Assembly (NCBI GenBank): GCA_963969365.1
Contig: OZ017760.1
Span: 1,116,001 to 1,180,000 of the forward strand
Source of the DNA: Asterochloris sp. CNOR1
Taxonomy: Eukaryota; Chlorophyta; Trebouxiophyceae; Trebouxiales; Trebouxiaceae
Reading direction: 5' to 3'
DNA length: 64,000 nucleotides
Made by a program: the position numbers and the translations under genes. Each line of letters starts with the position of its first letter. Positions within the stretch are counted from its first letter, which is position 1. Positions 19,190-32,104 of this stretch are shown here, one piece after another. A model generated the notes under the pieces. That model had not been told where the DNA came from, did not search any database, and saw only the letters and a list, made by a program, of their open reading frames with translations.

Positions 19190-19559
19190 TCAAGTGCCTA
19201 GGTGCGCCGCACTGCTGCAGCCGGCCAGGGTGTCACCACTTCAGCGGCAGCGTTTGCCTAGCTCCTGGCTCCTGGATGCGGCAGCTGGCAATACTTGCAG
19301 GGGTGGGCATGCCGGTGGCAAACCCCTTTTGACCTTGTTGCCACGGCATCTAAGTTTGGCAGCTCCATGAGTGATGCCAAGGCTGTGCATAACTTCTGCA
19401 TGCTATGCTTGCTTGGTTGCAAATGGCACACGTGCCCGGCTGCAATGTGTGTCTGTGGCTTTGTTGTTTTGTGGCCATGCCATCTGATTTTCGCAGCTCC
19501 ATTAGGGATGCCAAGGCTGTGCATGACTTCTTGCATGCCAAGCTGGCTTGAATGCAGAA
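19190..19559 (+). repeat. Region with a 134-bp tandem duplication
   Basis: Two diverged units (about 19334-19404 and 19468-19548) share GCAGCTCCAT, GATGCCAAGGCTGTGCAT and TTGCATGC in the same order, offset by about 134 bases. No gene is recognisable. It lies directly upstream of the decayed gypsy element and may be part of its leader. Confidence 0.5.
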
Positions 19560-22500
19560 TTGAAAGATGGCCTTGCTTCAAAATGTGACTGTGGCTTCAA
19601 TTGTTTTGGAAGGTGACGCCCTCACGTACTACAGGTCACTGGCTGGCCAAAGGCATGTGTCCAAAATTGTGTGGACGGAATCTGCACTGAGTGCTCAAGC
19701 TGACCTTCCAATCCGCCTTTGGTCGTGCCCAGCTGCAGGTCTGCAGGCTGTTTGGCCATATGGGGACTCACTACAAACATCTATGCAATGTGTGTGCAGG
19801 ATCAACTACTGACATGCCGCTCTCAGAGAGCAGGCTTGAAGCATTCATTGCAGATGTCGGTGGCAGTAGACCCTAGCACACATAAGGAGTATGTCAGCTT
19901 GACACAGCTGACAGCCTTGGCTGATGGTACTGTGCAGGAGCGTATCAGTTATGCCAGCCGCCTGTGCAGCATGCTGGAGGTGCTTTTGGCCGCCTGCCGC
20001 GCTATGTCAAAACCACTGACCACTTTGATGCTCGTCCTGCAGAGAACCAGGTGATGGGTGGCATCATGCCAGCAAGCGTACATATGTGGAGGCCACGGCA
20101 GGTCCTGCTAAGCGCAGCGGCCGCCTGATTAGAGCTGCATTCAGGTCTTGCTCAGCGATCAAGACCGCGCCTTGTTCATGTTGCCATGATGCCAAGGAAA
20201 GGGCAAGAGCCCACTGGTGAGTCATTCTTCAACGTCTGCATTGACACGCACAGGTGAGCTGGCACACCAGCAATCTATCATTTGACCAGCTCAGACCCAA
20301 TGCTGCTGCACGCAAGTCAGCAGCACTGAGCATGCAGTTCTGCCATTGCTGCCCTACGCTGATGCTCTGGTGCACTTTACTGTCACTAAAGCAGCGTTGC
20401 AGCAGGTTTTGGCATATTGTGGCAAAGCATACAGCATGAATGCATATGCCATGATGAGCAGCCGCAAAGCCCAAACATCTTGTTGAGGCAATGCAGACCA
20501 CCCCTTTCTGGCCTTGCATATCACTGGCAAGCATCTATGGTTGGCCCCACCTCCGCTGCTTTCTGAGCAAAGCAGCCAGCCCTTTTGGACCTGCACAGTT
20601 CTTGCTTCCACAACAACTTCAATATGCATCACAATGCCTCAGCTTGTGCTGCTGCACCTTGGCTGCACTTGCTTGAGGGCATGCAGCCCGTGCTCGGTCC
20701 CCTGAGGACACCTTCTGCCTGAGGATGCCAGTGGCACCCACAAGCAGTGTCCTCAGCACATGCCTGTTTACCATGACGCAAATGGGCGGCCTTCATGCCA
20801 GCCCAGCACTGAATCTTTGTCTCCTGGTTTTCTGAATCTCACTGCTCACCATCAGCGGCTCGCTATGCTGTTGCCTGCTACATCTGCAGGTCACTGATGG
20901 TGCTACTGCACAGTGGCGCCTATGTCAGCATTGTCTCCCAGCATCTGGTTCAACAGCTCCACCTGAATATTGTAGCTAGTGATAGCCAGTTCACAGCCGG
21001 CACTGTTAACACTGAGTCAGTCCTTGCCTTCTACCAGCCGTATACATGCACCAGCCCTGCTTGAGTTGTGCCTTTCTTGTTGTCCAGTCGCAAACCACAG
21101 ATTCTGACATTGTGATTGGTTGCAGCTGGCTGCATGAGCACAGCTCTGTTCTATCACTTCAGCACCCTGTACATGCTCGCATCCTCATTGATCAATGCTG
21201 GCACACTTCGAATGCCATGCCTGTTGCTGCTTCCCAGCCAGTGAACGTTTTGAGTGCTATTCAGCTTAAGCAGCTTGTGCAGGAGGGGGGTGTCCTTCGT
21301 GCAGTTGTGCTTCATGCAGCTGACCAACGACCTCCTTCCAGACAAGCTCTGCCTGTCAGCTTTAAACCTGGGCTCACGGAGTTTGCAGTTGTCATGTGTG
21401 AATGCCTGATCATTTACTTGCGGGGTTGCCACCAAACACAGGTATGCACCATTCCATGCCGCCAATTCCAGGTGCTCATGTCTCTTGGCGTCGCTCCCAC
21501 CGTCTGAGCCCCTGGAAATCCAAGTGGTGCAGCGGCAGATAGTGAGCTAATGTCTCTTGACTTGCATTTTCAGCCCTGCAAAATTCCCCGCTTTGCAGCC
21601 CTGTGCTACTTGTCCTCAAGAAGGACTCAGACCTGCTGTGCATGGTCGTTCATCACTGTGCAGTGAAGTGCATCATGGGCCCAAAAAGAATACCCCTTGC
21701 CTAGGATTGATGACCTTCTTGATCGTCGGCAAGGTGCCAAATGCATTAGCACTCTGGATCTCATGTCTGGCCACCACCGAATCAGGGTTGATGTGATCCA
21801 TATCTTCAGCAAATTGCTAAACAGGTGTGTAATTGTCAACTTGGATGACGCTCTGCAGCAAGTCTGCTGAGGAGCATGATCAGCATTTGCTTGGGCTATC
21901 CACAGTGCTCAGGACGCACCGCCTCCATGCTAAGCGCTCCACGTGCTCGTTCAATAGCGATGAGCTGCATTTTTTGGGCTATATTGTCAACCAGCATGGC
22001 ATCACTGCTGACCCAGCCAGTACAGCAGCAGTTGCTGTCTGGCCACAGCCCACTGATGTGAAGCAATTGCACAGCTTTCTGGGTCTTGCAAACCATTACC
22101 GCAAGTTTGTCTCCAGCTTCTCACATGCTGCTAGATGTTCTGACCAGGGAACTCACTGACCTCTGCTGGGTTTTGAATTGCCAGCAGGCCTTCCAGGTCT
22201 CAAGGACACTCATTCAGTGCGCCAGTCCTGATATTGTCAGACTTAGCAAAAGCTGATGGAGTCATCACAGATGCTTCAGCACAGATGCCCCATTGCTTTG
22301 CAGCTCGCCGCATGCAACCGCTGCAGCGCAGCCATCACCCTGGTGAGCACGAGCTGCTGGCTGCCTTTCATGCATTGCAGCAGTGGCGCTGTCACCTTGA
22401 GGGTGCGGGATTTGTGCTGATCCAAGCAGGCCATCTCTGGGCGCCAAGCTAAGTGGGCGGAATGTATGCAGACAATTCATTGTCAGTTCACCTGGCGTTA

Positions 22501-23480
22501 CTGCCCAAGTCAAAACAATGTGGCAGATCCCCTTAGCAGGTTGCCTGCACTTGAGCCACGTGTGCACACGAGTGTGTCTTCACTTCACACCCTGTTGCCA
22601 CTGTATTTCACCAGGGCATTCATACATGAAGTGTGCATCTCTCATGCAGTTGTATCTGAGCTGCACTGTGTGTGCGGTACAGATACGACGCCCAGCCGAT
22701 CGCAGGCATCTTGCTGGACCTTCAGATGAGCCCTCAGTCTACAACCTGAGGCCCAGCGCTGCACTGCACGTGACTGAGAGTCACCTCCCTGACCCTGTGC
22801 CTACCCCAATAAAGGTGACATTCCTCAGGACAGCAGGTCAGTGGTTCAGCGCATGAAGGACGGCTATGCTCAAGATGCCTGGGTCATGGAGGCTCAGCGC
22901 AATGGCAAGCCTGATACCGCTGCGCTGTGGCAGCATGATGGTGCATGGTACACCGCCAAGGCCATGCCTGGGGAGCAGCAAGTGCCTCACCGCCTTATGG
23001 TGCCAGAATGCCCGTGGCTTGCGCCAATCAATCCTGAGTGAGCTGAAGGACATTCCTTACAGTGGCCAGTTTGGTGTCACGAACAGTCAGCAACCGCATG
23101 GGCATCAAATTGGTGGCCCTCCTGTTGGGGCGAAGTCCGTGCGCTTGTTGCAAGTTGTCAGCATGTGCGGGCAACGAACACGAAGTCCCCTGGCTTGCTG
23201 CAACCATCACAAGTGCCAACCGGGAGCTGGTCCAGCGTCAGCACGAACTTCATCACCCAGCTACCATGCTACCAGGTCTGGCCATGATGTCATGGCTGTT
23301 GTGTTTGTTGATCGCTTGAGCATCGCTTTGCGGCCACCACCACAACTGATGATGCTGAAGGCACAGCCCAGCTCTTCTTTGAGAGCGTGTACCGCTCTCA
23401 TGGCATGCCTTCAGCGATTGTCTCTGACAGGGGCCTCCGTGTCACTTCAGCCCTCAATATGAGCTATGCAAGCGCATGCT
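19560..23480 (+). pseudogene. Decayed Ty3/gypsy retrotransposon (second lineage)
   Basis: Plus-strand pieces follow the gypsy order. There is a gag-like LEGDALTYYRSLAGQ at about 19600. RT parts at 21590-22160 include [38 protein letters not shown] and LGLANHYRKFVSSFSH. RNase H at 22230-22560 has ITDASAQM, HPGEHELLAAFHALQQW and NNVADPLSR. Integrase at 22840-23450 has DIPYSGQFGVT, VFVDRLS and the SDRGLRVTSAL core. Frames shift repeatedly and stops interrupt each domain. The RT catalytic YXDD motif falls in a damaged stretch, where VNLDDA-type sequence remains. It is clearly different in sequence from LTR-A/B pol and much older. I found no flanking LTRs. Confidence 0.85.
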
Positions 23481-23693
23481 CACCCTACAGGCAGTAAGCA
23501 CTGCTTCTCACCTGCAAAGTGAGGCATCGCCAATTCTTCAGGAAGGTCTTAGAAGGTCTGAGATGTTCCTGTAGGCAGCAGCATGCTGCATTGACTGTGG
23601 CTGAGGGCATTGCAGTGATGGCTGGACACAGTCTGGCCGATCAGGGATTGTCGTCATGCGGGTTCAATATAGACATAACTTGATGGAGGCCAC

Positions 23694-23767
23694 TCGCTGA
23701 TGGTGTAACGGTCAGCATAAATGCCTTCCAAGCATTAGGTAGGGGTTCGATTGATGCATAATTCATT
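23694..23767 (+). pseudogene. tRNA-Gly(UCC)-like pseudogene or SINE head
   Basis: The D-arm region TGGTGTAACGGTCAGCAT and a perfect anticodon arm (stem AATGC/GCATT, loop CTTCCAA at 23725-23731, anticodon TCC) match eukaryotic tRNA-Gly. A box-B-like GGTTCGATT lies at 23744-23752. The T stem and the acceptor stem do not pair, so it is not a working tRNA. It may be a decayed gene or the RNA polymerase III promoter head of a short interspersed element. Confidence 0.6.
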
Positions 23768-23814
23768 TGTCACGAATATCCCCTTCAGCGAATGTTTTTG
23801 CAGAATATGACCGG

Positions 23815-23867
23815 CTGGACAGGAGAAAGATAGAAGAGCACTGGACAGGAGAAAGATAGAAGAGCAC
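23815..23867 (+). repeat. 26-bp direct repeat
   Basis: GGACAGGAGAAAGATAGAAG plus AGCAC occurs twice in tandem, followed by a partial third GGACAGGA. It lies in the otherwise empty stretch 23481-24376 between the decayed retroelement and the kinase gene. Confidence 0.8.
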
Positions 23868-24376
23868 CGAGCGATGGGACAGGAAAGAGATGCCAGACAC
23901 TGAGATGTTGTTCAAAACCCCTGTCATGGCATTGTTGGCGAGTTCCACGTCTAAGAATGTCATTTGCTGGGGTGATAAGATGCCTGAAGGCCAATGTAGG
24001 CTGCATATCAGCAGGCAATGAAAGTTGGGCTACGGGCATACCAGACAACTAAAGATCCAGGAGAGCAACCTTGACCTGCAAGCACTGGCCTAATATGAAC
24101 AGAGGTTGGGCATTCAGGCCCGTGGCAGCCAGGGCTCCTTACATGAGTTCAGCTTTCAGGCTTGGGCACTTATTGCCCCAAGCCGTCTGGATGTCACAAC
24201 TGCTGACACGGTCTGGAAGTATGGCCTTACAGCAGGTATTAGTATACAGTTCCACATGTTTGTTCATCTCATAACATCAAATCGATAGGACAGCTGAAAA
24301 AGAGACTAATTTTGTGGGCCAGGAGCGGGCGGTAGGTGGTCGTGTACAGGCAGAACGTGAGTGCTGTTTGGCAGTG

Positions 24377-27300
24377 CTAAACAGTGTTCCTTGGCTCGCG
24401 AATGACCTGGAGGCGTTCGATAACCTCCCGGGCTGAGGGCCGCAGTAGAGGCGTCTCAGACAGGCACTCTGCGATCAGGTTGGCCACGTCCTCAGGGCAC
24501 TCCTCAGGCACCCTACAACATCAATGAAGAGAGGGGTCGATGTGGAGGTCTGCAGCGTCACGAGATGTGCAGGTGCGCTGGCCACAACACCAACAATATG
24601 CATCTATTGCCAGGCCCCCTTGATGCGGCGCAGCCGCACATGCCTGCAACTCACCGGACAAGCCAATTGGAGTCCCCAGCTGCCTACATCCTTTAGCACA
24701 AAGTGTGGCATGCGCAACACGGCACTTGAGCATGTGGCTTGACATCCGAAGCTACACACTCACCTGAGAGGCCGCAGGTGCCGGCCCTGGGGGGACTCCC
24801 CGCTGCAGATCTCCCAGAGGACAACGCCGTAAGAGAAGAGGTCAACCTTTTCTGTGCAGTCTGACTTGCCCAGTAGCACTTCAGGTGCAGACCAGCAGTA
24901 GGTCCCCACTGCCTTGAGCGTGGACAAGTACTGTTGCTTCAGAATCTTGGCCAGACCTGCAGGACAAGTCAGGTGTCCTCAATTCCAGTGGTTCACACCA
25001 CCTGTGCAGAACATCAGCAGTACCCATGTAACTCTGAAGGGTCACAGGCATGCACAGCTGTAACCTGCTGTAACCTAAGCACCAGCTTCAGCATGAGCAG
25101 AAAAGATCAGGATAGTGGCAGCTATGCAGCGGCACTTTGAAGGTCAGCAACCTTTGACGGAGCTCGAATGGTCACGAGACACATACTCACCAACATCTGC
25201 AATTTTGGCTGTGAAGTCGCGGGCAAGCAGGATGTTAGCACTTTTCTGCAGGACAGCAACATGAGACGTAAGCTTCACTGCTGTGCGGCACAGTCAGCAT
25301 TCTCAACTTCACGCAGGGCAAGCTGGGTACACACCGACGGGATCAGCACTTGGGCCATGCAAGTCCCCACTTACAAGCTGAGGAATTGTGGAAGTTGTCA
25401 TTGAGCACCTCACTGCACACCCAGCAGCAGTGCGCACACATGGAGTGAACTGTATGCTGCTCTCACCAGGTCAAAGTGCACAATTTTCCTAGAATGCAAG
25501 AAATGAAGACCCCTCGCTGTGTCCAGAGCGATCCTTCGCCCCATGCCTGGCTGAAGGACACCAGGTGGTTGATCCCTGCAGGGCAAGGGAAGATGATGGC
25601 TGCTGTAGAGCCTGTGATGTCCCCCCAACATGTGCCAGGTGCCCTCTGCTTGGAGGTCATTGCAAGGCTACATGGACTGTACACATGTATATATGCATGG
25701 ACTGTAGCGACCCGGTATGACAGCTGTGGGGTGGGAAGGCCAGTGGCAGACGCACCTCAGAGCATGACCCATATGTGCCTGATGCCAGGCACAGATCGCC
25801 GCTGGCGCATTGAGGCTAAAATGCACTGCTATGCCAGGGCAAAGCGTGGGCCCCAGCACAAAAGAAGCTGCACACTACTTTGCAGGCCGCTGACCACAGC
25901 ACAAAGAGCACGCGGTGTTGCCTTTGGGACCAGCTGATTTGTGGGACAGCAGGGTTCCCAGCCCCCAAGACACATGCAGAGCACTGCCACACCTTGACAA
26001 CACCCCTAACATATGCGCCCCACAGCACAGTTTACAACCTGTGTCCCTACACACAGCAAACACTGCGTCATCAAGGCCAGACGAAGGCAGCCTTTGGGCA
26101 TGAACCCAACAGGACTGCACCACCCTGGCAGACCCAACCCCTGGACTCACTTCTTCACCAGTGCAACCAGCAGAAATGCCCTGGAAACAGCGTCTTGATG
26201 AGCCCAAGCAAGACTGCAGCAAGCAACCTGTCTGACCCCAGAGCTAGCGCTGCCTCACCGCAGAATCAGCCAAAGCAGCCCGGGGAATTGTGGGCAGCCT
26301 TCTTGCTCAGCGCTCACAACACTGCAGCACACCGACTGAACCCAGACCACAGACATGTAGGCTCACCTGCGGTACCAGCTGAAGCGGCCCTGGGAGTCAC
26401 GGGACAGCGCATGGTACAGGTCGCCATTTTCAAGCAACTCAGTCACCATCATTGTCTCGGATGGCTGCAGACAGAGTACCGGCGGAGGTCAGCAAGGCTG
26501 TTGGTGGACAGCAGGCAAGGCAAATGCTCAGGTCATCATGAAGTCTTTGATGCAGGCTACAAAGAGACATGAAGGTTCTCTGTGGGCAGCACAGGCAGCC
26601 ATTGCAAGGCACTACAGCTAGTGACCAGCTTCTTGGAGGCAGCCTTGAGAGGATGCAGGCAGACAAATTGCAGCCTCCTGAATGCCTCGGCTCACCTCAA
26701 GACATGCACCGATGAACTGAACGACATTGCGATCCCGGCAGGAGCGCAGCAGGGCAATCTCCTGCGTAGCAGATGGACAGCGAGTGCTGGGCAGACCTCC
26801 AGGACATGTAGAGGATGGCCTGCTGCTGATGTCCATGCGGCTGATGAGATGCTGTTCTGAGCACTGTCGCTGACACAATGCTAGCAGTGCTTGCCATTCC
26901 AAGGCAGATGCTGGCGCCTGCTACTGAAATGCATGACACAGGCATGAGCCTGCCACCTTCCAGTCAATGCTGCCATTTCCTACTTGAGCTCCTGCTTCTG
27001 CTGTGCCAGACCCGACCCATGTGCCACACAGCAGCAGAGCAACTTGCCGCTGCTGCACCTGACAATGGCTTCATACTGCTGCCCACCTGTGCAGACTGAA
27101 AGGACCTGAGCTGAATGCATTCCTGTTTGGAGGCCTCACACTGCTGCGGGGCACTCATAGGCACTGCCAGCCCAGGCAGAGGTGCATTACTGGCAACCCT
27201 TGCCTACCTGGTAAGGCTTCCAAAGGCTCTGCCAAGACATGCAGCCTGACACGAGTCCCAGGTCATGGCCGCCTTGCTTGCAGGCCTCCTGTTGCTGCTG

Positions 27301-30300
27301 AGCATGCATATGCACATGAGCACAACTTCTGCAGCAGTGCTGCCTCTTGCCTGTTTGAAGGCCTCCTGCTGCTGCTGCGCAGTGTGCCGCGGGTTCCAGG
27401 TGCTGCTGCCCTGGGAGCTGGTGGGGCTGAGGAGGCCCCCATCGTCCACATGGAACACCTTCACAGCAACGATCTGCACACCACCTTTCAGCGCACGATA
27501 GACCTGCAGGGAGGGGCAGCAACGGATGGTCAGCTTGAGGTCACAGCAGGGCACAGGACTGGCCTGGGATGTGCCTTTGACAGGCTGATGCCTGCAGGGC
27601 AGCACTCACAGATTAGTGAGGGAAAACAAGCGGGGCAGGGCAGGTGCCTGCATCCCAGCCCTCAGGGCGCAAGACACCTAGAGATCAGCAAGGCATTGAT
27701 GAGCTGCAGCAAGCAGGTGCTGCAGTGCAGTGGGCTGTTGCCCCCCCGCCCTCAGGGGACAGATCTCCTGCAGAGGAGGAGCAGGTGGATCGCTGCTGCA
27801 GGGCCAAGGTTGACTGCTGTAACAGTGAGAGGTGCGCTTCAGGATGTTCAAGACGCCAGCAGCAGAGTGATGACACCACTGAGCTTATTGCTGTCGTCTT
27901 TCCTGTGGACAGAGAGTGTAGTCTCTGTGCTGCTATGTAGAGCGGCTTGCCAGACGTTCACAAAGTGACATTGTTGTAGCTCCAGAGGAGCCTCATTGGA
28001 CCGGCCTGCTGCAATGAATGCAGAGCCTCAACAATCAGAGTGCTGGTGACACACCTTAGCTGTGCTGCCAGCTCCCAGCTCCCAGGGTCTGCCATCTGAG
28101 CGCTGGCAGATGACAATCTCTGACCTGTCAATGTACCTGCAGACCCCACAGAATCCTGCCCTCAGCAAGGCGCACCGCCTGATAAGCAGCAGCTCCAGGC
28201 CTAAGCCTTGCACAAGCCAGCAGCTCAGTACTGCGCTCAAGCTCCACACTTGCAACCCTGTCTCAAGCCCGCCCCTGCTCTTTCATCTGCACCATGTGCG
28301 GGCTCAGTCAGCATAGCTACCCACCAATCGTTCCAGGGCACGTTTGCGAGCCAGTCGGGGTCCTGTGGCCCCTGCCGTTGCTGCACCGGCGTAACAGCGA
28401 CCTCAACATCCCGTTTGAAACCGGTGCTGGCCCCTGACCCCTCGCTGCTGCTGGCAGTGGGGTGCTGACAGGGCTGGCCCTCTGGGTCCATGCTGGAGCT
28501 GGGCTGCCCTGCCAGTAGCTGGTCGCCATCGCTAGACTTGCCCACCAGGCTGGACAGCTCCCGGCAGCTGTCGTCCACCTGCACAAAAGTCGCCTGCTGA
28601 GCATGGCAAAGGTTGGGTTGTCAGAAAGCTTCTTTTTCAGCATGGAGAAGGTACCAACATCTGCAAGAAGGCCACCTGCTGACCATTCCTGGCACAGGCT
28701 AGGAATGTTCGCAAGAGAGCCTGCAAGCTGCAGTGTATGCAGCAAACGCACGCCTCCCATGCCACAGACGTGTACAGTCTTGCCTCCTGGTGAGTGCACC
28801 CCTCCTTTTCTGCCTGGGAAGCACAAAGGCTGCGGCCTGCTGATGCCCTACATTGCTGGGTAGTTGCAGTCTCAGAAGGCAGCTGGGGGTTGATAGGTTG
28901 TGGGTCTGTGCTCCACAACACAAGGCCCAGGTCAGCCACAAGTCTCCAATGCAGGCAGCATGGCAAGCTTTTTACACCACTGCTGGCTGTCATCCAGCAG
29001 CCTCATAGTCCAGACCACCTGATTGCAGGTCTGTGGGTCAAGCAGGCAGGCAGGCAGACCACGTATGACAGGCAAGCTCTCACGCAGTCCGGGCCCACCT
29101 GCTTGCAGGCCTGTGCCCCAGCAGGCGTCATCCCCACACTGCCCACAGGTGTCTGCCCCAGCAGGTGGTGCTGGTCGTCGAGATGCTGCCTGGCCCGCTG
29201 GCGGTGCCAGCAGCAGCCCATGCCAATCAGAATCCCCAGAAACATGGCCATGATGAGGGTCACCCACATCATGATGAAAGCTGTATGGCAGGGAAAGTGC
29301 ATCGTGTGGGCTGGCCCGACAAGCAGGAGACATGGTGAGGAGTCGAGCCTCGAGTCCAAGCAAGGAGACCTTCAAGGCTGCATGTGCCCCTGAAAGGGTG
29401 GGATCTGACAGGCCATGTTTATCCTTGCAATGCAAGACACTGCCTGTGCATGGCAACAGGTTGCCTGACGTCTCAGCTGGGAAGTCAGGCTTGTCCTGAC
29501 ATGACGCCCAACTATGCTGACACAAGCATCCTTCAAGCCTCACCTGCACTGTCTGCGTGCCCATGGGGCCCCTGGGAGTCCCTAGGGTCCCCGCTGATGG
29601 GGAGGGGGCCAATGCCCTCCTGCACATCGTTGACTGGCAGGGGGCCATCTGCACTGCCCTGGTACATGGTATCTGGGGAGGCTGGGACATGCAGGGAGGG
29701 GGGCACTGCCAGGGCCAGGTTGGCGGGCTCAAAGGCCACCAGCTGCAGGTCTGAAAGGAGATGCCCCTGTTGGCAGAACAGAGACAGCCTCAGAGTGAGT
29801 GACATGTCGTGAGCATTGCTGTGAGCGCAGGGCAGGTGTACAGTGCAGCATCAGTGCAGACTCAGAGGGCAAGGGTGTCAAGAGCGGGGAAACAGAGACA
29901 GCTGGAATCAGCTGCTGTGGCTGGCAGAAGGGTGGTGCTGAACTGGGCCCCACAGAGCCTGCCAATGGCAGCTCCCACAGCAACAGCATGGGAAGGCAAT
30001 GCCTGGACTGTGCCCGACAGAGCCTGCCAACAGCAGCTCTGACAGCCTGGGGGTGTGGGACACACCTTGTCGCGAATGTTCCCCAACAATAGGCCAGAGG
30101 CCACAATGTCTGACAGCTGCTCATGAACTGCCACAGTGTACTGGATCCCTGGAACTTGACACTCGTACAGGAACATCATGGTGGGCTCTGGGCTGCTCAT
30201 CCCCTGCAGGCAATAGCCCCAGCAGTGATGCTTCAGTAGTTCAAGGTGCACTCAGTCTGTTGCCACCCAACTTTCCCTGCCCTGACCCTGCAGGTACACT

Positions 30301-32104
30301 GCAGACGACACCAGCAACTCCCAGCCCAGGAGGACCTCCGCGCTGTGCAGGGCTGCTGCTCACCTCGAGCTGCTTTCTGCTTGCCAGTGTGCAGGCAGGC
30401 TGCAGATTGAGCTGCTCCCCACCGCTTGTCAGATACCACACCGCATCCAGTGGAATGTGTGCAGGCCCCCTTCAGCAGCTATGGCCTCCACCCCTGAGAA
30501 GCATGGTACCCTGGGGACATCAATGTGCTCGCATTCAGCAGAAGCTCTGCTTTTACTTTGAACAGCGATGGAGGCCAAGCCTGTTGCAGTGATCGCACAC
30601 TGCAGACAATGCCCTCCACTGTGACAGAGCCTAGGCCTGTGGCTGTGGACGCACACTGCAGCTCATGCTCTGCTGAATTTCCGACGTGACAATGCCTAAG
30701 CCTGCTGCTTTTTATTACACGCTGCAGCCAATGCTGCTCCCATGCCCTGAGCAGTCAACTAAAGTGCTCCCGTCGACAATGACCCTCTCAAGGCCTGCTG
30801 CTGTGCTTTGCAGCAGCCAATGCTGGTCCCTCCAGCAGACTCACCTCCAGCAGTTTGCGCAGAGCGCTCCGAAAGTGCCGCTGCGGCCTGGCGGCCTGCT
30901 GCCCGTCGTGCTGAAGCATGCCAGCAGCGCCTGGGCCCTTCGGCAGCCCCGCACCCCCGTACCCCTGCTGCTCTGAAAGTGCGGCAGTGGTGCCAGCTGG
31001 CAGCTCCAACAGGTGGCTGTCAGAGGGTGACTCCAGCAGAATACGCCGCCGAGAGAAGCCATTGGTGGCGGTGTAGTTCAGCAGCTGGAGATTGGCCTGC
31101 AACACGTCACCAGGTGGGGCGATCACCACATATAGTCGAATGATGAGTCATTGCCTGGCACCTCAATTCGCAGGTGTGCCTCCCCGAGAATGAGCTTCCC
31201 AGCACTGGGCCGAGTGCAAGTCCTGCAGGCAGATGTCAAATCACCAAACCACTGGGAAGTTTCAGGTGGACCCCCCGGGGACAAGGTTGACATGTCACCA
31301 ACAGCTGCATGAGGCATTGCTCAGCCAACAGATAGACGGCAGAACAGCCCGAACAGCAGCTTGAGGGCTGTTTGGGCGCAGCTGCAGCCACTGAAGCTTC
31401 AGGTAGATTAGAGCTCGCATGGCGAGCACATCCCTAGATCGATGCAGGTTGCAAACTGCCTGCCCATTGTGCACACAAGCCATGGAAGCTTTGAAGTGCT
31501 CTCAGAGAACGGGTTCCCCAGCAGATGCAGCCCCTCAAAGTTCAGGCGGAGTGCCTCACCGGCGTAACATGACGCAAGAGCCCAGAAAGGATATGGGACA
31601 GGTCCCCTGGCAGTTTGGGGTTGTCAGTGCGTGCCGACTCCCCAGACACTTGCAGCAGAAAGAGCAGCTCGCCGCTGCGGATCTCATCCGCATTCAAGTG
31701 CAGCGTCACGCTGTGCGCCACACCTGCACCCGCTGAGCTGGCCTCAGAGAACGGGGCCTGTGCCGGCGCCACTGCAGTGCCTGCAAGGCAGGTGTGCGCC
31801 ACTGAGGGGCTGCCCTGCAGGAGTCCCGGCCCCATCTATGCCTGACACATGCTGGCGCTGCAATCTTTGCGGGAATTTGCTCTGCCTGGGTCCCCCACTA
31901 ATGCCTTGAGGGATCAGCCGAGACTGCTGCCGGGCAGTGTGCGCATGAGAACGAGTCTCAGGAGTCATGCTTCATGGAGGTAGACTGACCAACTACTTGG
32001 TGGCACAGCCCTACATAAGGCAGCTCACTTGGGTTCTGGCTCCATGCTGAGACCAGGCAAAGCAGCAAAAGTGCGAAAGTCTGCTTCACTCCGGTTCCCG
32101 GCAT
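24377..32104 (-). CDS. Receptor-like TKL protein kinase with signal peptide and membrane span
   Basis: This is a multi-exon minus-strand gene. It starts at about 32104 with MPGTGVKQTFALLLLCLVSA, a signal peptide. Several exons (about 31830-29540) give an extracellular part of no recognised family, with fragments such as SVTLHLNADEIRSGELLFLL and YECQVPGIQYTVAVHEQL. A membrane span (FIMMWVTLIMAMFLGILIGM) at about 29220-29285 is followed by basic WHRQRARQ. The kinase exons are about 28325-28578, 28055-28136, 27351-27503, 26696-26761, 26367-26464, 25467-25575, 25191-25245, 24764-24956 and 24377-24512; their phases all join. The domain has the glycine loop GAGSTAKVYRA, the ATP lysine in VAVKVF, the catalytic loop HFDLKSANILL (HRD altered to HFD), ADVG in place of DFG, and GTYCWSAPEVL. 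This is the tyrosine-kinase-like class common in green algae; it probably phosphorylates Ser/Thr, with ligand unknown. One intron (donor at 27350) appears to start with GC. Ectodomain exon borders are uncertain. Confidence 0.82.

Noticed and set aside
23694-23767. A functional tRNA-Gly gene
   Set aside because: T and acceptor stems cannot pair, so only the D and anticodon arms are tRNA-like.
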